Shown in pieces: positions 30,422 to 40,003 of a DNA stretch of 64,000 nt. Location of the stretch: contig JAFQXD010000009.1 in assembly GCA_017407115.1 (NCBI GenBank), forward strand, positions 1 through 64,000. Reading direction: 5' to 3'. The notes under the pieces were generated by a model. The model was not told the origin of the DNA, did no database searches, and worked only from the letters and a program-made list of their open reading frames with translations. A program made the translations under genes and the position numbers. The stretch's first letter is position 1; each line of letters begins with the position of its first letter. Origin of the DNA: Methanobrevibacter sp. Lineage in GTDB: Archaea > Methanobacteriota > Methanobacteria > Methanobacteriales > Methanobacteriaceae.

Positions 30422-31434
30422 TTATACTAAAAACTTTTTAGTTTCCTCATCAAATTTGTTGTAATCTGATTTGAACACCTTGTCTTGAACAGGCCTAAAT
30501 TTCTCGTATTCCAATTTGACAAAATTATCTACTTCTTTTCTTGAAATTTTACCTTTACCTTTTAAAACTGCATATTCATAGAACTCTAAAAACTTATCCA
30601 ATCTTTCAGCCCAATCTTCCATGCTCATAGGTATTTGCCTTTCAGCACGGTCTTCAGCATAATCCAAATACATACTTACAACACGATTGAGAGTCTTTAG
30701 CTCCTTTTCTGTCAAATAGTTTTTAGCTACTTTAGCGTCCCTCAACAATATTTTTCCATCCGGTGCTTTTGACCATGTAGTTAAACCCATATGTTCTTTT
30801 TTACTGTCTGCCCTTTCATAGATAATTTCCGGAGCTGTAAGACCAACAACGGCATAATGCAACTTGTTTTGAACTTTAACATAAAAATCTTTTGTAATTT
30901 GAGCATTCTTGTTGTAATCATATGCTGTTGCAAACAAATCAGTTACCTTCTCATAGACTTTCCTTTCAGACGACCTTATCTCCCTTATTACATCAACTAA
31001 TTCTTCAATATTCCTCGCTGAATCTTCCGCCCTTTATTAAAAGTTCTTTGTTGATGACAAAAACCTTTTCGCATGTATTGCTTTAGAATTTCTCTAGACC
31101 ATTTACGGATGTGTGTTGCCTTTTTTGAATTGATTCTATAACCGATTGAGATGATTGCGTCAAGATTATACCATATTTGAGGCCTACCTCCTTTTTTAGA
31201 GTTTTGTGCGGATTCCTTACTAAACTCTAAATCATCTTTAAATAGTTCATTAGAGCTTATACTTACTTCTTTTTCTTCAAGTTCCCCTTCATGAACTATA
31301 TTTAAAAAATGTCTGGATATATTAGATTTATCAGTTCCAAAAATCTCAGCAACGACTTTTCTACTGGCCCATAAAGTTTCATCACCTATGATGAACTTAC
31401 CTTCAACAGCACCTTCTTCACTTTGATACAACAA
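30422..31434 (-). pseudogene. RhuM-family gene broken by two frameshifts
   Basis: Remains of a rhuM (virulence-RhuM family, DNA-binding-like) gene in three frames. Part 1 (31434-30997): LYQSEEGAVEGKFIIGDETL, EIFGTDKSNISRHFLNI (HTH-like), RPQIWYNLDAIISIGYR and KWSREILKQYMRKGF. Part 2, in another frame, is FVINKELLIKGGRFSEEY. Part 3 (up to 30422): IEELVDVIREIRSSERKVYE then FATAYDYNKNAQITKDFY and the RhuM C-terminus HMGLTTWSKAPDGKI. Shifts fall near 31058 (one base too many) and near 31014. The N-terminus also lacks an ATG and a ribosome site. Intact RhuM proteins of this size are found next to mobile or defence loci; none is seen here. Confidence 0.85.
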
Positions 31435-31622
31435 GGTATCTACTAATTATATTTTACCATAATTATTCTCCTTAGAGTTTATTTAATTAAAAAATGGATT
31501 TACAAACTATTAAACGTGTTTTAACTGCACAAAAGTGTAAAAACACAGTCATGTTAATGTGTAAATCCGCACTTCCAAAACTTATATAACAATTATATAC
31601 TAAATTACTAACAACTAGTCCA

Positions 31623-31648
31623 AGAGCATTTGAAAAGTAATGTTGAAC
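31623..31648 (+). repeat. Dispersed intergenic repeat, copy 2
   Basis: AGAGCATTTGAAAAGTAATG and then TTGAAC, matching the copy at 38427-38453 with a single change over 26 bases; CTAGT also precedes both copies. It lies 67 bases upstream of hisS. Confidence 0.65.
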
Positions 31649-31714
31649 AAAAGAGTATATAATATCTAAAAAACATAATTTAATTATAATAAATTTAATC
31701 ATAGGAGAGCAAAA

Positions 31715-33010
31715 ATGGAATTTACAAGACCAAGAGGTACTAGAGATTTCTTATTTGACGAAATGAGACAAAGAAAAAAAGCAGAAAGTACCTTAAGAAA
31801 TGTATTTGAAAATTACGGTTATCAGGAAATCAAAACCCCCTTATTTGAAGAATTAAAGTTATTTACAACCAAATCTGGAGAAGAAATTGTAAACCAGCTA
31901 TACAATTTTAAAGATAAATCAGACAGAGAGCTGACATTAAGGCCGGAAATCACCGCTCCAGTTGCAAGATTGTACCTTAATGAACTTGAAAAAACAGCTG
32001 CAAAGCCAATCAAGCTATATTATTACGGAAGCTGTTTTAGATATGAAAGACCTCAAAAAGGAAGATTCAGACAATTCTGGCAATTCGGCTGTGAGCTGAT
32101 TGGAGCCAAAACTCCTCAAGGTGAAGCTGAAGTCATTGCCCTATGCAGTGATGCGATAAATGCTTTAGGAATAACCACAGCAGACGTGAATATCAACCAC
32201 CTGGGAATCATTAGAGGACTATTCAAACACTTTGAGATTACAACAGAAACCCAAAGAGAGATTATGGTGGTTATCGATAAGGGAGATAAAGACCTTTTAA
32301 TTGAATCATTAAGTGGAGATAATCCTGTCATCGATAATGATGAGTTAAACCAAATCCTGCTCAAATTGATTGATATGGTTGGAGACAAATCTATCATAAG
32401 TGATGTTGAAGAGTTAATTGCACCATATGACGAACCAAAAGAATCATTGGAAGAGTTAAAAGAATTGATTACTCTTTTAGAAGCGTTTGGTGTTGAAAAT
32501 TACACTTTAAATCTTGGCGTTGCAAGAGGACTTGACTACTACACCGGAATCGTGTTTGAAATTTATGTTCCTGAACTCGGTGCCCAAAAGCAAATCTGTG
32601 GTGGAGGATCATACAGTCTGGTAAAACTCTTTGGAGGCCAAGAAGTTGAATCAACCGGATTTGCACTTGGTTTTGACAGATTAATGAATGCAATTGAAGA
32701 GTTGACTGATGCTGAAGAACTACCTTCACATTTAGACGTTTATGTTGCACCAATATCAGATAGCGTAAGAGCTAAAGCTTATGAAATAACTCAAACGTTA
32801 AGAAAAAACGATTTCAAAGTGGACGTTGACCTAAATGGTAAGAAATTCAAAAAACTTATGAATTATGCTGATAAAATTAAAGTTCAAAAAATAATCATTA
32901 TCGGTGAAAAAGATTTAGATGAAGGCAAGGTTACCGTTAAAGACATGATTAGTGGAAATCAGGAATTGGTCGACATTGATGGTGTTGTAAAATATTTGAA
33001 AGAGGAATAA
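31715..33010 (+). CDS. hisS: Histidyl-tRNA synthetase
   Basis: Class II synthetase charging tRNA-His, 431 residues. N-terminal [13 protein letters not shown], motif 2 [19 protein letters not shown], His-binding [18 protein letters not shown], motif 3 [11 protein letters not shown], and a C-terminal anticodon-binding domain ([21 protein letters not shown] onward). All catalytic motifs are intact. GGAGAG precedes the ATG. It heads a run of four co-directional genes (hisS, hisI, PIN-ATPase, TIM-barrel) with gaps of only a few bases. Confidence 0.96.
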   Translation: MEFTRPRGTRDFLFDEMRQRKKAESTLRNVFENYGYQEIKTPLFEELKLFTTKSGEEIVNQLYNFKDKSDRELTLRPEITAPVARLYLNELEKTAAKPIKLYYYGSCFRYERPQKGRFRQFWQFGCELIGAKTPQGEAEVIALCSDAINALGITTADVNINHLGIIRGLFKHFEITTETQREIMVVIDKGDKDLLIESLSGDNPVIDNDELNQILLKLIDMVGDKSIISDVEELIAPYDEPKESLEELKELITLLEAFGVENYTLNLGVARGLDYYTGIVFEIYVPELGAQKQICGGGSYSLVKLFGGQEVESTGFALGFDRLMNAIEELTDAEELPSHLDVYVAPISDSVRAKAYEITQTLRKNDFKVDVDLNGKKFKKLMNYADKIKVQKIIIIGEKDLDEGKVTVKDMISGNQELVDIDGVVKYLKEE

Positions 33011-33012
33011 AA

Positions 33013-33417
33013 ATGGAAATTAACTTCAGACATGAAATCAATGGCGTTAAAGTAATCACAGCAGTCGCCCAAGATGCCGACACTAACCAAATATTAATGT
33101 TGGCCAACATGAACAAGGAAGCGTTAATTAAAACAATACAAACAGGAAAAGCACATTACTGGAGCACATCAAGAAACAAATTATGGCTTAAAGGAGAAAG
33201 TTCAGGCCATACCCAGGAAGTAAAGGAAATTCTTGTTGATTGTGACATGGATGCTATCGTTTTAAAAATTAAACAAACTGGTGCTGCTTGCCACGAAGGT
33301 TACCTATCATGCTTTTTTAGAAAAATTAACAATGATAACATCGATATTGATGATATCAAAGATGATGATTTAGAGATAATCTTAGAAAGACTAGTAAATC
33401 CCGACGATGTGTATTAA
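33013..33417 (+). CDS. hisI: Phosphoribosyl-AMP cyclohydrolase
   Basis: Third step of histidine synthesis, opening the adenine ring of PR-AMP. 134 residues, single-function (no HisE fusion). Zinc and magnesium motifs: [14 protein letters not shown] and [14 protein letters not shown], plus the conserved [22 protein letters not shown]. It starts two bases after the hisS stop and is followed directly by the PIN-ATPase gene. The other his gene in the window is hisB at 52 kb. Confidence 0.95.
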   Translation: MEINFRHEINGVKVITAVAQDADTNQILMLANMNKEALIKTIQTGKAHYWSTSRNKLWLKGESSGHTQEVKEILVDCDMDAIVLKIKQTGAACHEGYLSCFFRKINNDNIDIDDIKDDDLEIILERLVNPDDVY

Positions 33418-33418
33418 A

Positions 33419-35260
33419 ATGAAATGTATAATCCCCGATACAAGTGCAGTGATAATTGGTGCAGTAAGCGAATTGATAGAAAACGGAGATTTTGACTATC
33501 CGGAAATTATTGTGCCAGAAGCGGTAGTTTGTGAGCTAGAACATCAAGCGAATGCAAAAAGGTCTGAAGGAATCAAAGGGCTTGATGAACTTCAAAAATT
33601 ACAGCAAATGCAGGATGATGGCGAACTGGCCATTACCTTCAAGGGAAAACGTCCGACCAACTACGATATCAGATACGCTAAAAGCGGGGAAATAGACAGC
33701 ATTATCAGAGACCTTGCAAGGTCCGAATTCGGAACACTGCTGACAAATGACAAGGTACAGGCCGAAGTAGCTAAAGCACAAGGAATTCCAGTTTATTATT
33801 TTGAACAGAAATATGTCCACAAAGCTCTCTCCATTGAGGAATTTTTTGATGACACTACAATGTCTGTGCATTTCAAGGAAAATGTTGTTCCAATGGCCAA
33901 AAAAGGAACACCGGGCCATATTGATTTTGTAAAACTAAGCGATAAACCTTACTCTTACTCAGAACTTAAAAAGATTGTTGATGAGATACTTGATAAAGCA
34001 AAAAGTGATTCGAAAACCTATTTGGAATCTGATATGGAAGGTTCATTTGTAGTTCAGTCAAGAGAATACAGAATTTCAATTGCTTACCCTCCATTTTCCG
34101 AAGGTTTGGAAATAACTGCAGTAAGACCTGTGGCCAACATTGATTTGAATGAATACAATCTATCAGATAAGCTATTGGATAGAATCAGAACAAGTGCAGA
34201 GGGAATATTGATTTCTGGTTCTCCAGGTGCAGGTAAATCAACATTTGTTCAAGCAATAGCCAAATATTATTCCGGAAAACTGAATAAGGTTGTAAAAACA
34301 ATGGAATCACCAAGAGATTTGCAACTTCCGGATGAAATAACCCAATATGCACCGCTTGAAGGAAGCATGGAAAATACTGCTGACGTACTGCTTCTTGTAA
34401 GGCCTGATTATACAATTTACGATGAACTTAGAAAAAATACTGATTTCAACATCTTTGCGGATATGAGATTGGCAGGTGTTGGAATGATAGGTGTTGTGCA
34501 TGCAACCCGTCCGATAGACGCAATACAAAGAATTGCATCAAGGGTGGAGCTTGGTGTAATACCATCAATCGTGGATACAAGCATTTACATTGAAAATGGT
34601 AAAGTAACAAGCGTTTATGAGACAAAAATGACCGTTAAGGTTCCAACCGGAATGAAGGAAGCTGACCTTGCAAGGCCGGTTATTGAAGTTAGGGATTTTG
34701 AAACAGGTGAGCTTAAAAATGAAATCTACACCTATGGTGAGCAAACCATTGTAATGGATATGGATTTGGTCAACGGCGGAGGAAGTGAAGAAAGTCGCAA
34801 ATCCTCAGTGGATTTAATAGCTGAAGCTGAAATTTTAAGGAAAATAAAGAAAATCCTTCCTAAAAAGGCAAAAATAGATGTTGAAGTGATTTCACCTGAC
34901 AGAGCCAACATTTACATTCCAGACGAATACGTTCCAAAAATCATCGGCAAAAACGGAAAAAGGATTGCTGAAATAGAACGGGACATAGGAATAAGCCTTG
35001 GAGTTGAGGTGATTGATGCAAAACCGGTTGACAAAACTCCGATTGAAGTTGATATCACCCATACAAGAAAACAGATGATTTTAGAGCTTGGAAGAGAAAA
35101 TGGAAGACAGAACTTTGACATTCTTATAGAAGGGGAATACTTACTTACGGCAACAACCTCCAAAAAAGGAGAAATAAAAATTAAAAACGGAATTGAATTA
35201 TCTGATTTCATCTTAGAAGCAATTGAGATGGGATTGACAATCACCGCAGTTAGAAAATAG
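33419..35260 (+). CDS. PIN domain/PilT-type ATPase/KH protein
   Basis: Three-domain archaeal protein of 613 residues: N-terminal PIN nuclease fold (about 1-140, starting CIIPDTSAVIIGAVSEL, with SEGIKGLDELQ and TLLTNDKVQAEVA), a PilT/VirB11-like ATPase (Walker A ISGSPGAGKST at about 264, with FADMRLAGVGMIGVVHATRPIDA), then a KH RNA-binding segment (YIPDEYVPKIIGKNGKRIAEIE). Acidic PIN residues are present, so RNA cleavage is possible. Family members are conserved in Euryarchaeota, and a ribosome- or RNA-processing role is assumed but unproven. The start is the ATG at 33419 next to the hisI stop; an ATG at 33407 would overlap hisI. Confidence 0.88.
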   Translation: MKCIIPDTSAVIIGAVSELIENGDFDYPEIIVPEAVVCELEHQANAKRSEGIKGLDELQKLQQMQDDGELAITFKGKRPTNYDIRYAKSGEIDSIIRDLARSEFGTLLTNDKVQAEVAKAQGIPVYYFEQKYVHKALSIEEFFDDTTMSVHFKENVVPMAKKGTPGHIDFVKLSDKPYSYSELKKIVDEILDKAKSDSKTYLESDMEGSFVVQSREYRISIAYPPFSEGLEITAVRPVANIDLNEYNLSDKLLDRIRTSAEGILISGSPGAGKSTFVQAIAKYYSGKLNKVVKTMESPRDLQLPDEITQYAPLEGSMENTADVLLLVRPDYTIYDELRKNTDFNIFADMRLAGVGMIGVVHATRPIDAIQRIASRVELGVIPSIVDTSIYIENGKVTSVYETKMTVKVPTGMKEADLARPVIEVRDFETGELKNEIYTYGEQTIVMDMDLVNGGGSEESRKSSVDLIAEAEILRKIKKILPKKAKIDVEVISPDRANIYIPDEYVPKIIGKNGKRIAEIERDIGISLGVEVIDAKPVDKTPIEVDITHTRKQMILELGRENGRQNFDILIEGEYLLTATTSKKGEIKIKNGIELSDFILEAIEMGLTITAVRK

Positions 35261-35267
35261 TGATATT

Positions 35268-36023
35268 ATGAAAATAGGAGCATCATCTCTAGCAGGAATT
35301 GAATATCCTTTGGAAAATACATTGGAATTCATTGAAAACTTAGGAATCGAATATGTGGAATTAGTGCATCAGTATCCCTCACAAAACATTGATGTTGACG
35401 TGCTTGAAAGTTATAACCTGAAATATTCCATTCACTCCCCCTTTATGGACGTTAATATTGCTGCACTGCAAGATAAAAGTAGGCTAAATTCCATTGAACA
35501 AATTAAAAACTCCATAGACTTGGCCAATAAAATCAATGCTGAAGCGGTCGTCATCCATCCGGGATTGGCTCCTTTTTTAGCAAATAAATACTTCATTGAT
35601 AAAGTCTATCAATATTCAAACGAATCAATAAAAGAACTTGGAGAATACGGGAAAGAATTGGGCGTTTTAACCACAATTGAAAATATGCCTACATTTGACG
35701 GAATGATTTATCAGAATTTACAAGATCTGCATGAACTATTGGTTTCACTTGACATGTCAATGACATTGGATATCGGCCATGCCAACCATGCTGGATATTT
35801 CTCAGAAGCAATGTATTTTGATTCGATTAAACACATACATTGCCATGATAATTTTGGTGATGATGACTCTCACCTTGCATTAGGTGAAGGCTCTATTGAA
35901 TTAAACACCATCATCAATACTTTAGAGAAGAAAAATTTTGATGGCATCTATATCATTGAAGTAAATGATTACGATTCCATTAAAAAAAGTTATGAATATA
36001 TGAAGAAAAACTTTAAAATTTAA
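35268..36023 (+). CDS. TIM-barrel sugar phosphate isomerase/epimerase-like protein
   Basis: A 251-residue AP-endonuclease-2/xylose-isomerase-like TIM barrel. Landmarks: KIGASSLAGIEYPLEN at the start, SIHSPFMDVNI, AEAVVIHPG, TTIENMPTFDG, LTLDIGHANHAGY, HIHCHDNFGDDDSHL and GIYIIEVNDY, giving the usual metal set of His, Glu, Asp and His residues. Members can be epimerases, isomerases or endonuclease IV; without the full endonuclease IV signature, sugar-phosphate isomerase/epimerase is the safer call. Fourth gene of the hisS operon; convergent with hef, separated by one base and sharing a hairpin. Confidence 0.8.
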   Translation: MKIGASSLAGIEYPLENTLEFIENLGIEYVELVHQYPSQNIDVDVLESYNLKYSIHSPFMDVNIAALQDKSRLNSIEQIKNSIDLANKINAEAVVIHPGLAPFLANKYFIDKVYQYSNESIKELGEYGKELGVLTTIENMPTFDGMIYQNLQDLHELLVSLDMSMTLDIGHANHAGYFSEAMYFDSIKHIHCHDNFGDDDSHLALGEGSIELNTIINTLEKKNFDGIYIIEVNDYDSIKKSYEYMKKNFKI

Positions 36024-36050
36024 ATTAAAGAAGTTTCTCTTCTTTAATCT
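36024..36050. terminator. Shared hairpin between convergent genes
   Basis: TTAAAGAAG-TTTCT-CTTCTTTAA (about 36026-36048), a perfect 9-bp stem with A and T runs on each side, sits at the stop codons of the TIM-barrel gene and of hef and can serve both. Confidence 0.5.
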
Positions 36051-38343
36051 CATTTTGGAAATATAAATATTTGGATTCAACTACTTTTCTAATGTTTTTA
36101 GCTGTTTTTTTACCAATGCCTTCAACTTCCTGAAGCTCGCTTTCAGATGCATTGATTATTTTTTCAACAGTGCCGAAATGATTCAGCAGGCTTTTGGCAT
36201 TGACCGGACCTATATTAGGCAATGATTCAATAATAAATAACTGCTGTTCCCATAAGCTTGTAGGTTTTTTATCTGTCCTGATTTGTATATTGACTTTTTC
36301 ACCATTTTGCTCACGAACAGCTATCCTTTTAATCATTGCAGCAGTATCTTGAGAGTTTCTAGTTGGAATAATGCTTATGCCGAAATCTATGGCTATGGCT
36401 GCAATAGTTCCTCTAACCGCATTGGGATGAATCATACCATTGTAGATGTCATCGCCTTCCAAAATCAGCAACGGTCTTTTGAACTCTTCTGATAATTCAC
36501 GGGCCTGTTTGAATAATCTTTTATCAATAATTGAATCGACAAAATCCTTAGCGGTTTTTCTCTCAATTACCACTTCATCACTGACCTGATAATCTCCAAC
36601 TGCCATTGAACGTACCTGAACGTCGATTTCCATTTCAGACAGATGTCTTATAACTTTGGAGTTGCCCTCTCTTGAATCGGCATAGACAACAGGTTTTGTC
36701 TGTTCGACTTTTGGCCTGTCGATTACTTTAATTTTCTTCTGATTCTCCATCCTTTCAACGGCTGAGGCATTGAGTTCTTCTAAGACATTAGGATCAATCA
36801 ATTGATATTTCATGTGTTCCTCTTTTCTGACACTTGACCAGTAATATGCCTCGTCTCTTGTTCCGTTGGTAATCAAAACCTTTACACGGCCGGTTCTTTT
36901 ACGGCCGGTTCTTCCACGTCTTTGAATCATACGGACTTCTGATGGAACAGGCTCATATAAAATTACCAAGTCCACCGCCGGGATATCTATACCCTCTTCA
37001 GCAACGCTTGTAGAAATCAGCACGTCATACTCGCCCATCCTAAAGGATTTGATAATGGCCTTCTGTTCCTTTTGGGTAAGTCCCTTTTCACCGTCCTTAT
37101 TTGCCTGACCAAAGAATTTGGCTGATTTTATGCCCTCTTTTTCAAGCTTTTTGTGAATCATCTCCAGAGTATCGCGATATTGTGTAAATATTATTATTTT
37201 TGAAGATTTTTCATCCTTATCTTTAAATCTTGTAGACTGAAGTTTGGTCTGGCCGTCTTCAGTACCCAATTCCTTTTTCAGGATATTGGTTACTTCACGA
37301 AGTTTTGGATGCTCCCAACCATGCTTTTCAGCATTTCTGGCCATTTTGACAGCTCTTCCAAAATTATCGTCCCACATTAATGATTTGGCCGCTTTGGTCT
37401 TTTTCTTGCGCAGGCGGGAAATGTATTTGTTGAAGGTCTGTACTCCTTGGGTTTCTATCAGTTCCTGGGAATGCTGAATGTTGATTACGGCACTTAAAAT
37501 GGAAATGGCCTGGAACAGGTCCTTATCCGGATTGACGGACCTTGCAATTTCCCCCTGAATCCTTCCTCGAGCCTTTAAAATATCGACTTTGCCAACGGAA
37601 ACCGTTCTGATAATTCCCATATTCTTTAAGGCTTTCAGTCTTACTTTCAGGGCCTTGTCAATATATTTTTTTATTTTTTCAAGTTCGCTGCTCATTTTAA
37701 CACTAATCCAATCGATTTCCACAGGATTGAAGTAAGGCCTTACATCGGAATCCTCCTCTGTTTTAACAACGATGTTTTGAATATAGAGATTTTCACACAC
37801 TTCTTTGATTTTCGCCTTATCAGAACCTGGAGAAGCAGTTAGGCCTAAAATCAAATTATAATTAGATTCCTGAACATAGCGTGAAGCCAGATAGACATAG
37901 GAATATGATCCCACACCGTGATGGCATTCGTCAAAGACAATCAATGAAACATCACTTAAATCATAACGTCCATTCAGCAAATCAGATTCGACAGTTTGAG
38001 GTGTTGCGGAAATTATTCTTGACTCTTCCCATCTTTTAACCCTCTCATCAGTTTTTACAGCTCCTGTTATTGATGAGCATGGAAGGGTGATGAATTCCTT
38101 AAAGCTGTCTTCATGTTGAATGGCTAGCGGTTTTGACGGTGCTAAAACAAGGATTTTTGAATTTTTAACTTTTTGCAACCTATCCGCAGCTACCAAAATA
38201 GCAACAATAGTCTTACCTAATGCGGTTGGTGCAACAACCATCGTATTTCCTTTCTTTAATACATCCCCGGCTAAAACTTGCTGATATAATCTGGATTCAA
38301 TTGAATCTTTTTTAATTAAAGGATGTGAAATATAACTAACCAT
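36025..38343 (-). CDS. hef: Hef: helicase/XPF-type fork-structure endonuclease
   Basis: DNA repair enzyme that unwinds and cuts branched or stalled replication forks, related to FANCM and XPF. Superfamily 2 helicase: VVAPTALGKT (Walker A, about 36-45), DECHHGVGSY (DEAD-type box), LGLTASPGS, TSVAEEGIDIPAVDLVI, QRRGRTGRKR. After a linker comes an ERCC4 nuclease (GDYQVSDEVVIERKTAKDF, the GDxxxxERKxxxD motif) and a helix-hairpin-helix pair (LPNIGPVNAKSLLNHFG, VEGIGKKTAKNI). 772 residues with both active sites intact. Single gene; an intergenic repeat lies upstream. Confidence 0.93.
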   Translation of the reverse strand: MVSYISHPLIKKDSIESRLYQQVLAGDVLKKGNTMVVAPTALGKTIVAILVAADRLQKVKNSKILVLAPSKPLAIQHEDSFKEFITLPCSSITGAVKTDERVKRWEESRIISATPQTVESDLLNGRYDLSDVSLIVFDECHHGVGSYSYVYLASRYVQESNYNLILGLTASPGSDKAKIKEVCENLYIQNIVVKTEEDSDVRPYFNPVEIDWISVKMSSELEKIKKYIDKALKVRLKALKNMGIIRTVSVGKVDILKARGRIQGEIARSVNPDKDLFQAISILSAVINIQHSQELIETQGVQTFNKYISRLRKKKTKAAKSLMWDDNFGRAVKMARNAEKHGWEHPKLREVTNILKKELGTEDGQTKLQSTRFKDKDEKSSKIIIFTQYRDTLEMIHKKLEKEGIKSAKFFGQANKDGEKGLTQKEQKAIIKSFRMGEYDVLISTSVAEEGIDIPAVDLVILYEPVPSEVRMIQRRGRTGRKRTGRVKVLITNGTRDEAYYWSSVRKEEHMKYQLIDPNVLEELNASAVERMENQKKIKVIDRPKVEQTKPVVYADSREGNSKVIRHLSEMEIDVQVRSMAVGDYQVSDEVVIERKTAKDFVDSIIDKRLFKQARELSEEFKRPLLILEGDDIYNGMIHPNAVRGTIAAIAIDFGISIIPTRNSQDTAAMIKRIAVREQNGEKVNIQIRTDKKPTSLWEQQLFIIESLPNIGPVNAKSLLNHFGTVEKIINASESELQEVEGIGKKTAKNIRKVVESKYLYFQNEIKEEKLL

Positions 38344-38426
38344 AATTCAACCTTCATCACTTAAAAATGAGTTTACCAATAACCCTTATTTACATATTAT
38401 TTTTTTAGGTTTATAAAGCATCTAGT

Positions 38427-38453
38427 GAGAGCATTTGAAAAGTAATATTGAAC
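38427..38453 (+). repeat. Dispersed intergenic repeat, copy 3
   Basis: GAGAGCATTTGAAAAGTAAT and then ATTGAAC, matching copy 2 at 31623 at 25 of 26 bases and copy 1 at 26301. It lies between the hef start and the end of the Mur ligase gene. Confidence 0.65.
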
Positions 38454-38494
38454 TGAAAAATAAGAAAAAATAATGTTTTTGAATTAAAAATAGC

Positions 38495-40003
38495 CTACAA
38501 TTCAAAAACTATGGACTTGAATTTGGTGGCGGCTTCGCCTATTGCTATTACCATCTCACAATCCAGATTTAACGCTTTTCTTAAGCCGTCACGCACTTCC
38601 TCTTCAGAAGCTCCAAGAGTTCCTGTCTTTTCAAAGTCGTCAACATGGTTCAGGAATATCCTGTCATTCAATTTAGGATTGGCCCTCAATTTTTCAAGAG
38701 CTATCTTTTGAGAAGCAACTGAAGCCGGAACAATGAATTTTGAAAACTTCAAAACGCTGTTGAATATGTCAAGGTCACCGACATAACCGGATTCGGATGA
38801 AACAGTAATTACAGTTGTGAAATCTCCGAATAATTTTTTGAATTCCTTTAAGACTGTTTCCACACCAGCAGGATTGTGGGCATAATCAACAAAAATGTCT
38901 TTTCCTTTAACCTTTCCTACCTCTTCCATTCTTCCGCTTACCCCAGTGAAACTGGCGATTGTTGGTAAAATTTTATCATAAGGTAAATCAAGGAAAATAT
39001 GAGCTGCAATAATGACTCCGGATAAATTATAAACATTGTGAAGTCCATCCACTCCCATTTTAACTGTTAATTTTTCAGTTGGAGTATGCAAATCAAAAGT
39101 TCTGTTAGGCAAATCGATATTTGTAGCAATATAGTCAACTTGAGGGGTTGTCACTCCGCATTTGCAGAAGTAATATCCGCAACCGGAAATGATTTCCTTA
39201 ACGGCAATTTCAGCACCGCAGACACATTCCTTCATGCCTATTGAATCCGGAAGCTCATCGACACCGAAGGTAATGACTTCACCTTTAAAGTCAAGTTCTT
39301 TTAAAAGCCCCATTATGGTTGGATCCTGGCCATTTACAATCAACTGACCCAAACCTAACTCGGATATGAATTCCCCTTTTACATTGGCATAATCCATGAA
39401 GCTTCCAAGGTCATTCAAGTGGTCTGGAGTAATGTTTGTAATGAGTCCTGATGCCATATCAGTATTTTTAACTATTCTGCCAACAGTACCCGGAACACCG
39501 AAGGTTCCAACTTCCAAAATACCAACGTCCCCATCCAATCTGGATTGCAGGATAGGAATGAATTCAGCATTTCCCTGCATGCCTTCCAAATCATGCTCAC
39601 AAGGCTTTATTCCATTGTCATAAGCAATTTTTTTAAGCAGTGTTGTTGTGGTTGTCTTACCATTTGTACCGGTTATGCCGAATACAGGCTTTTCGGGTTT
39701 CAGCATGTCAATAATATCGCATAATTCCAAAATAGGTTTCCCGCAATTTTTAAGGATTTCGGAATCTTTGGACAGGCTTGCGGGAGGAATAATGTAGTCC
39801 GCCTTTTTGAAAAATGTCTCGGGAGTCTTTCCATAAAAAATATCAATGTCATAACCTTCCAATGCTTTTGCGAACCGGCAATCCTTCTTGAATGACAAAT
39901 CAGTTCCTATAACATTGTATCCTCTTTGTTTTAGAATTCTAGCAATTAAATTACCATTTGCTCCGCAAACACCTATAACACCAAAGGTTTTGTTCTTATT
40001 CAT
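38495..40003 (-). CDS. Mur ligase family protein with a Cys4 insertion (MurT-like)
   Basis: ATP-dependent amide ligase of the Mur family, about 502 residues. An N-terminal Rossmann-like domain (FGVIGVCGANGNLIARIL), P-loop FGITGTNGKTTTT (108-120), ITNITPDHLNDLGS and VDYAHNPAGVETVLKE are visible. Two CxCG pairs (ECVCGAE and FCKCGV, about 25 residues apart) form a probable zinc ribbon like the one in bacterial MurT. Methanobacteriales build pseudomurein peptides with four Mur-type ligases; this and the adjacent gene are likely two of them, but which amino acid each adds cannot be read here. An ATG at 40021 overlaps the upstream gene; the one at 40003, with GGGAG, is preferred. Confidence 0.8.
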   Translation of the reverse strand: MNKNKTFGVIGVCGANGNLIARILKQRGYNVIGTDLSFKKDCRFAKALEGYDIDIFYGKTPETFFKKADYIIPPASLSKDSEILKNCGKPILELCDIIDMLKPEKPVFGITGTNGKTTTTTLLKKIAYDNGIKPCEHDLEGMQGNAEFIPILQSRLDGDVGILEVGTFGVPGTVGRIVKNTDMASGLITNITPDHLNDLGSFMDYANVKGEFISELGLGQLIVNGQDPTIMGLLKELDFKGEVITFGVDELPDSIGMKECVCGAEIAVKEIISGCGYYFCKCGVTTPQVDYIATNIDLPNRTFDLHTPTEKLTVKMGVDGLHNVYNLSGVIIAAHIFLDLPYDKILPTIASFTGVSGRMEEVGKVKGKDIFVDYAHNPAGVETVLKEFKKLFGDFTTVITVSSESGYVGDLDIFNSVLKFSKFIVPASVASQKIALEKLRANPKLNDRIFLNHVDDFEKTGTLGASEEEVRDGLRKALNLDCEMVIAIGEAATKFKSIVFEL

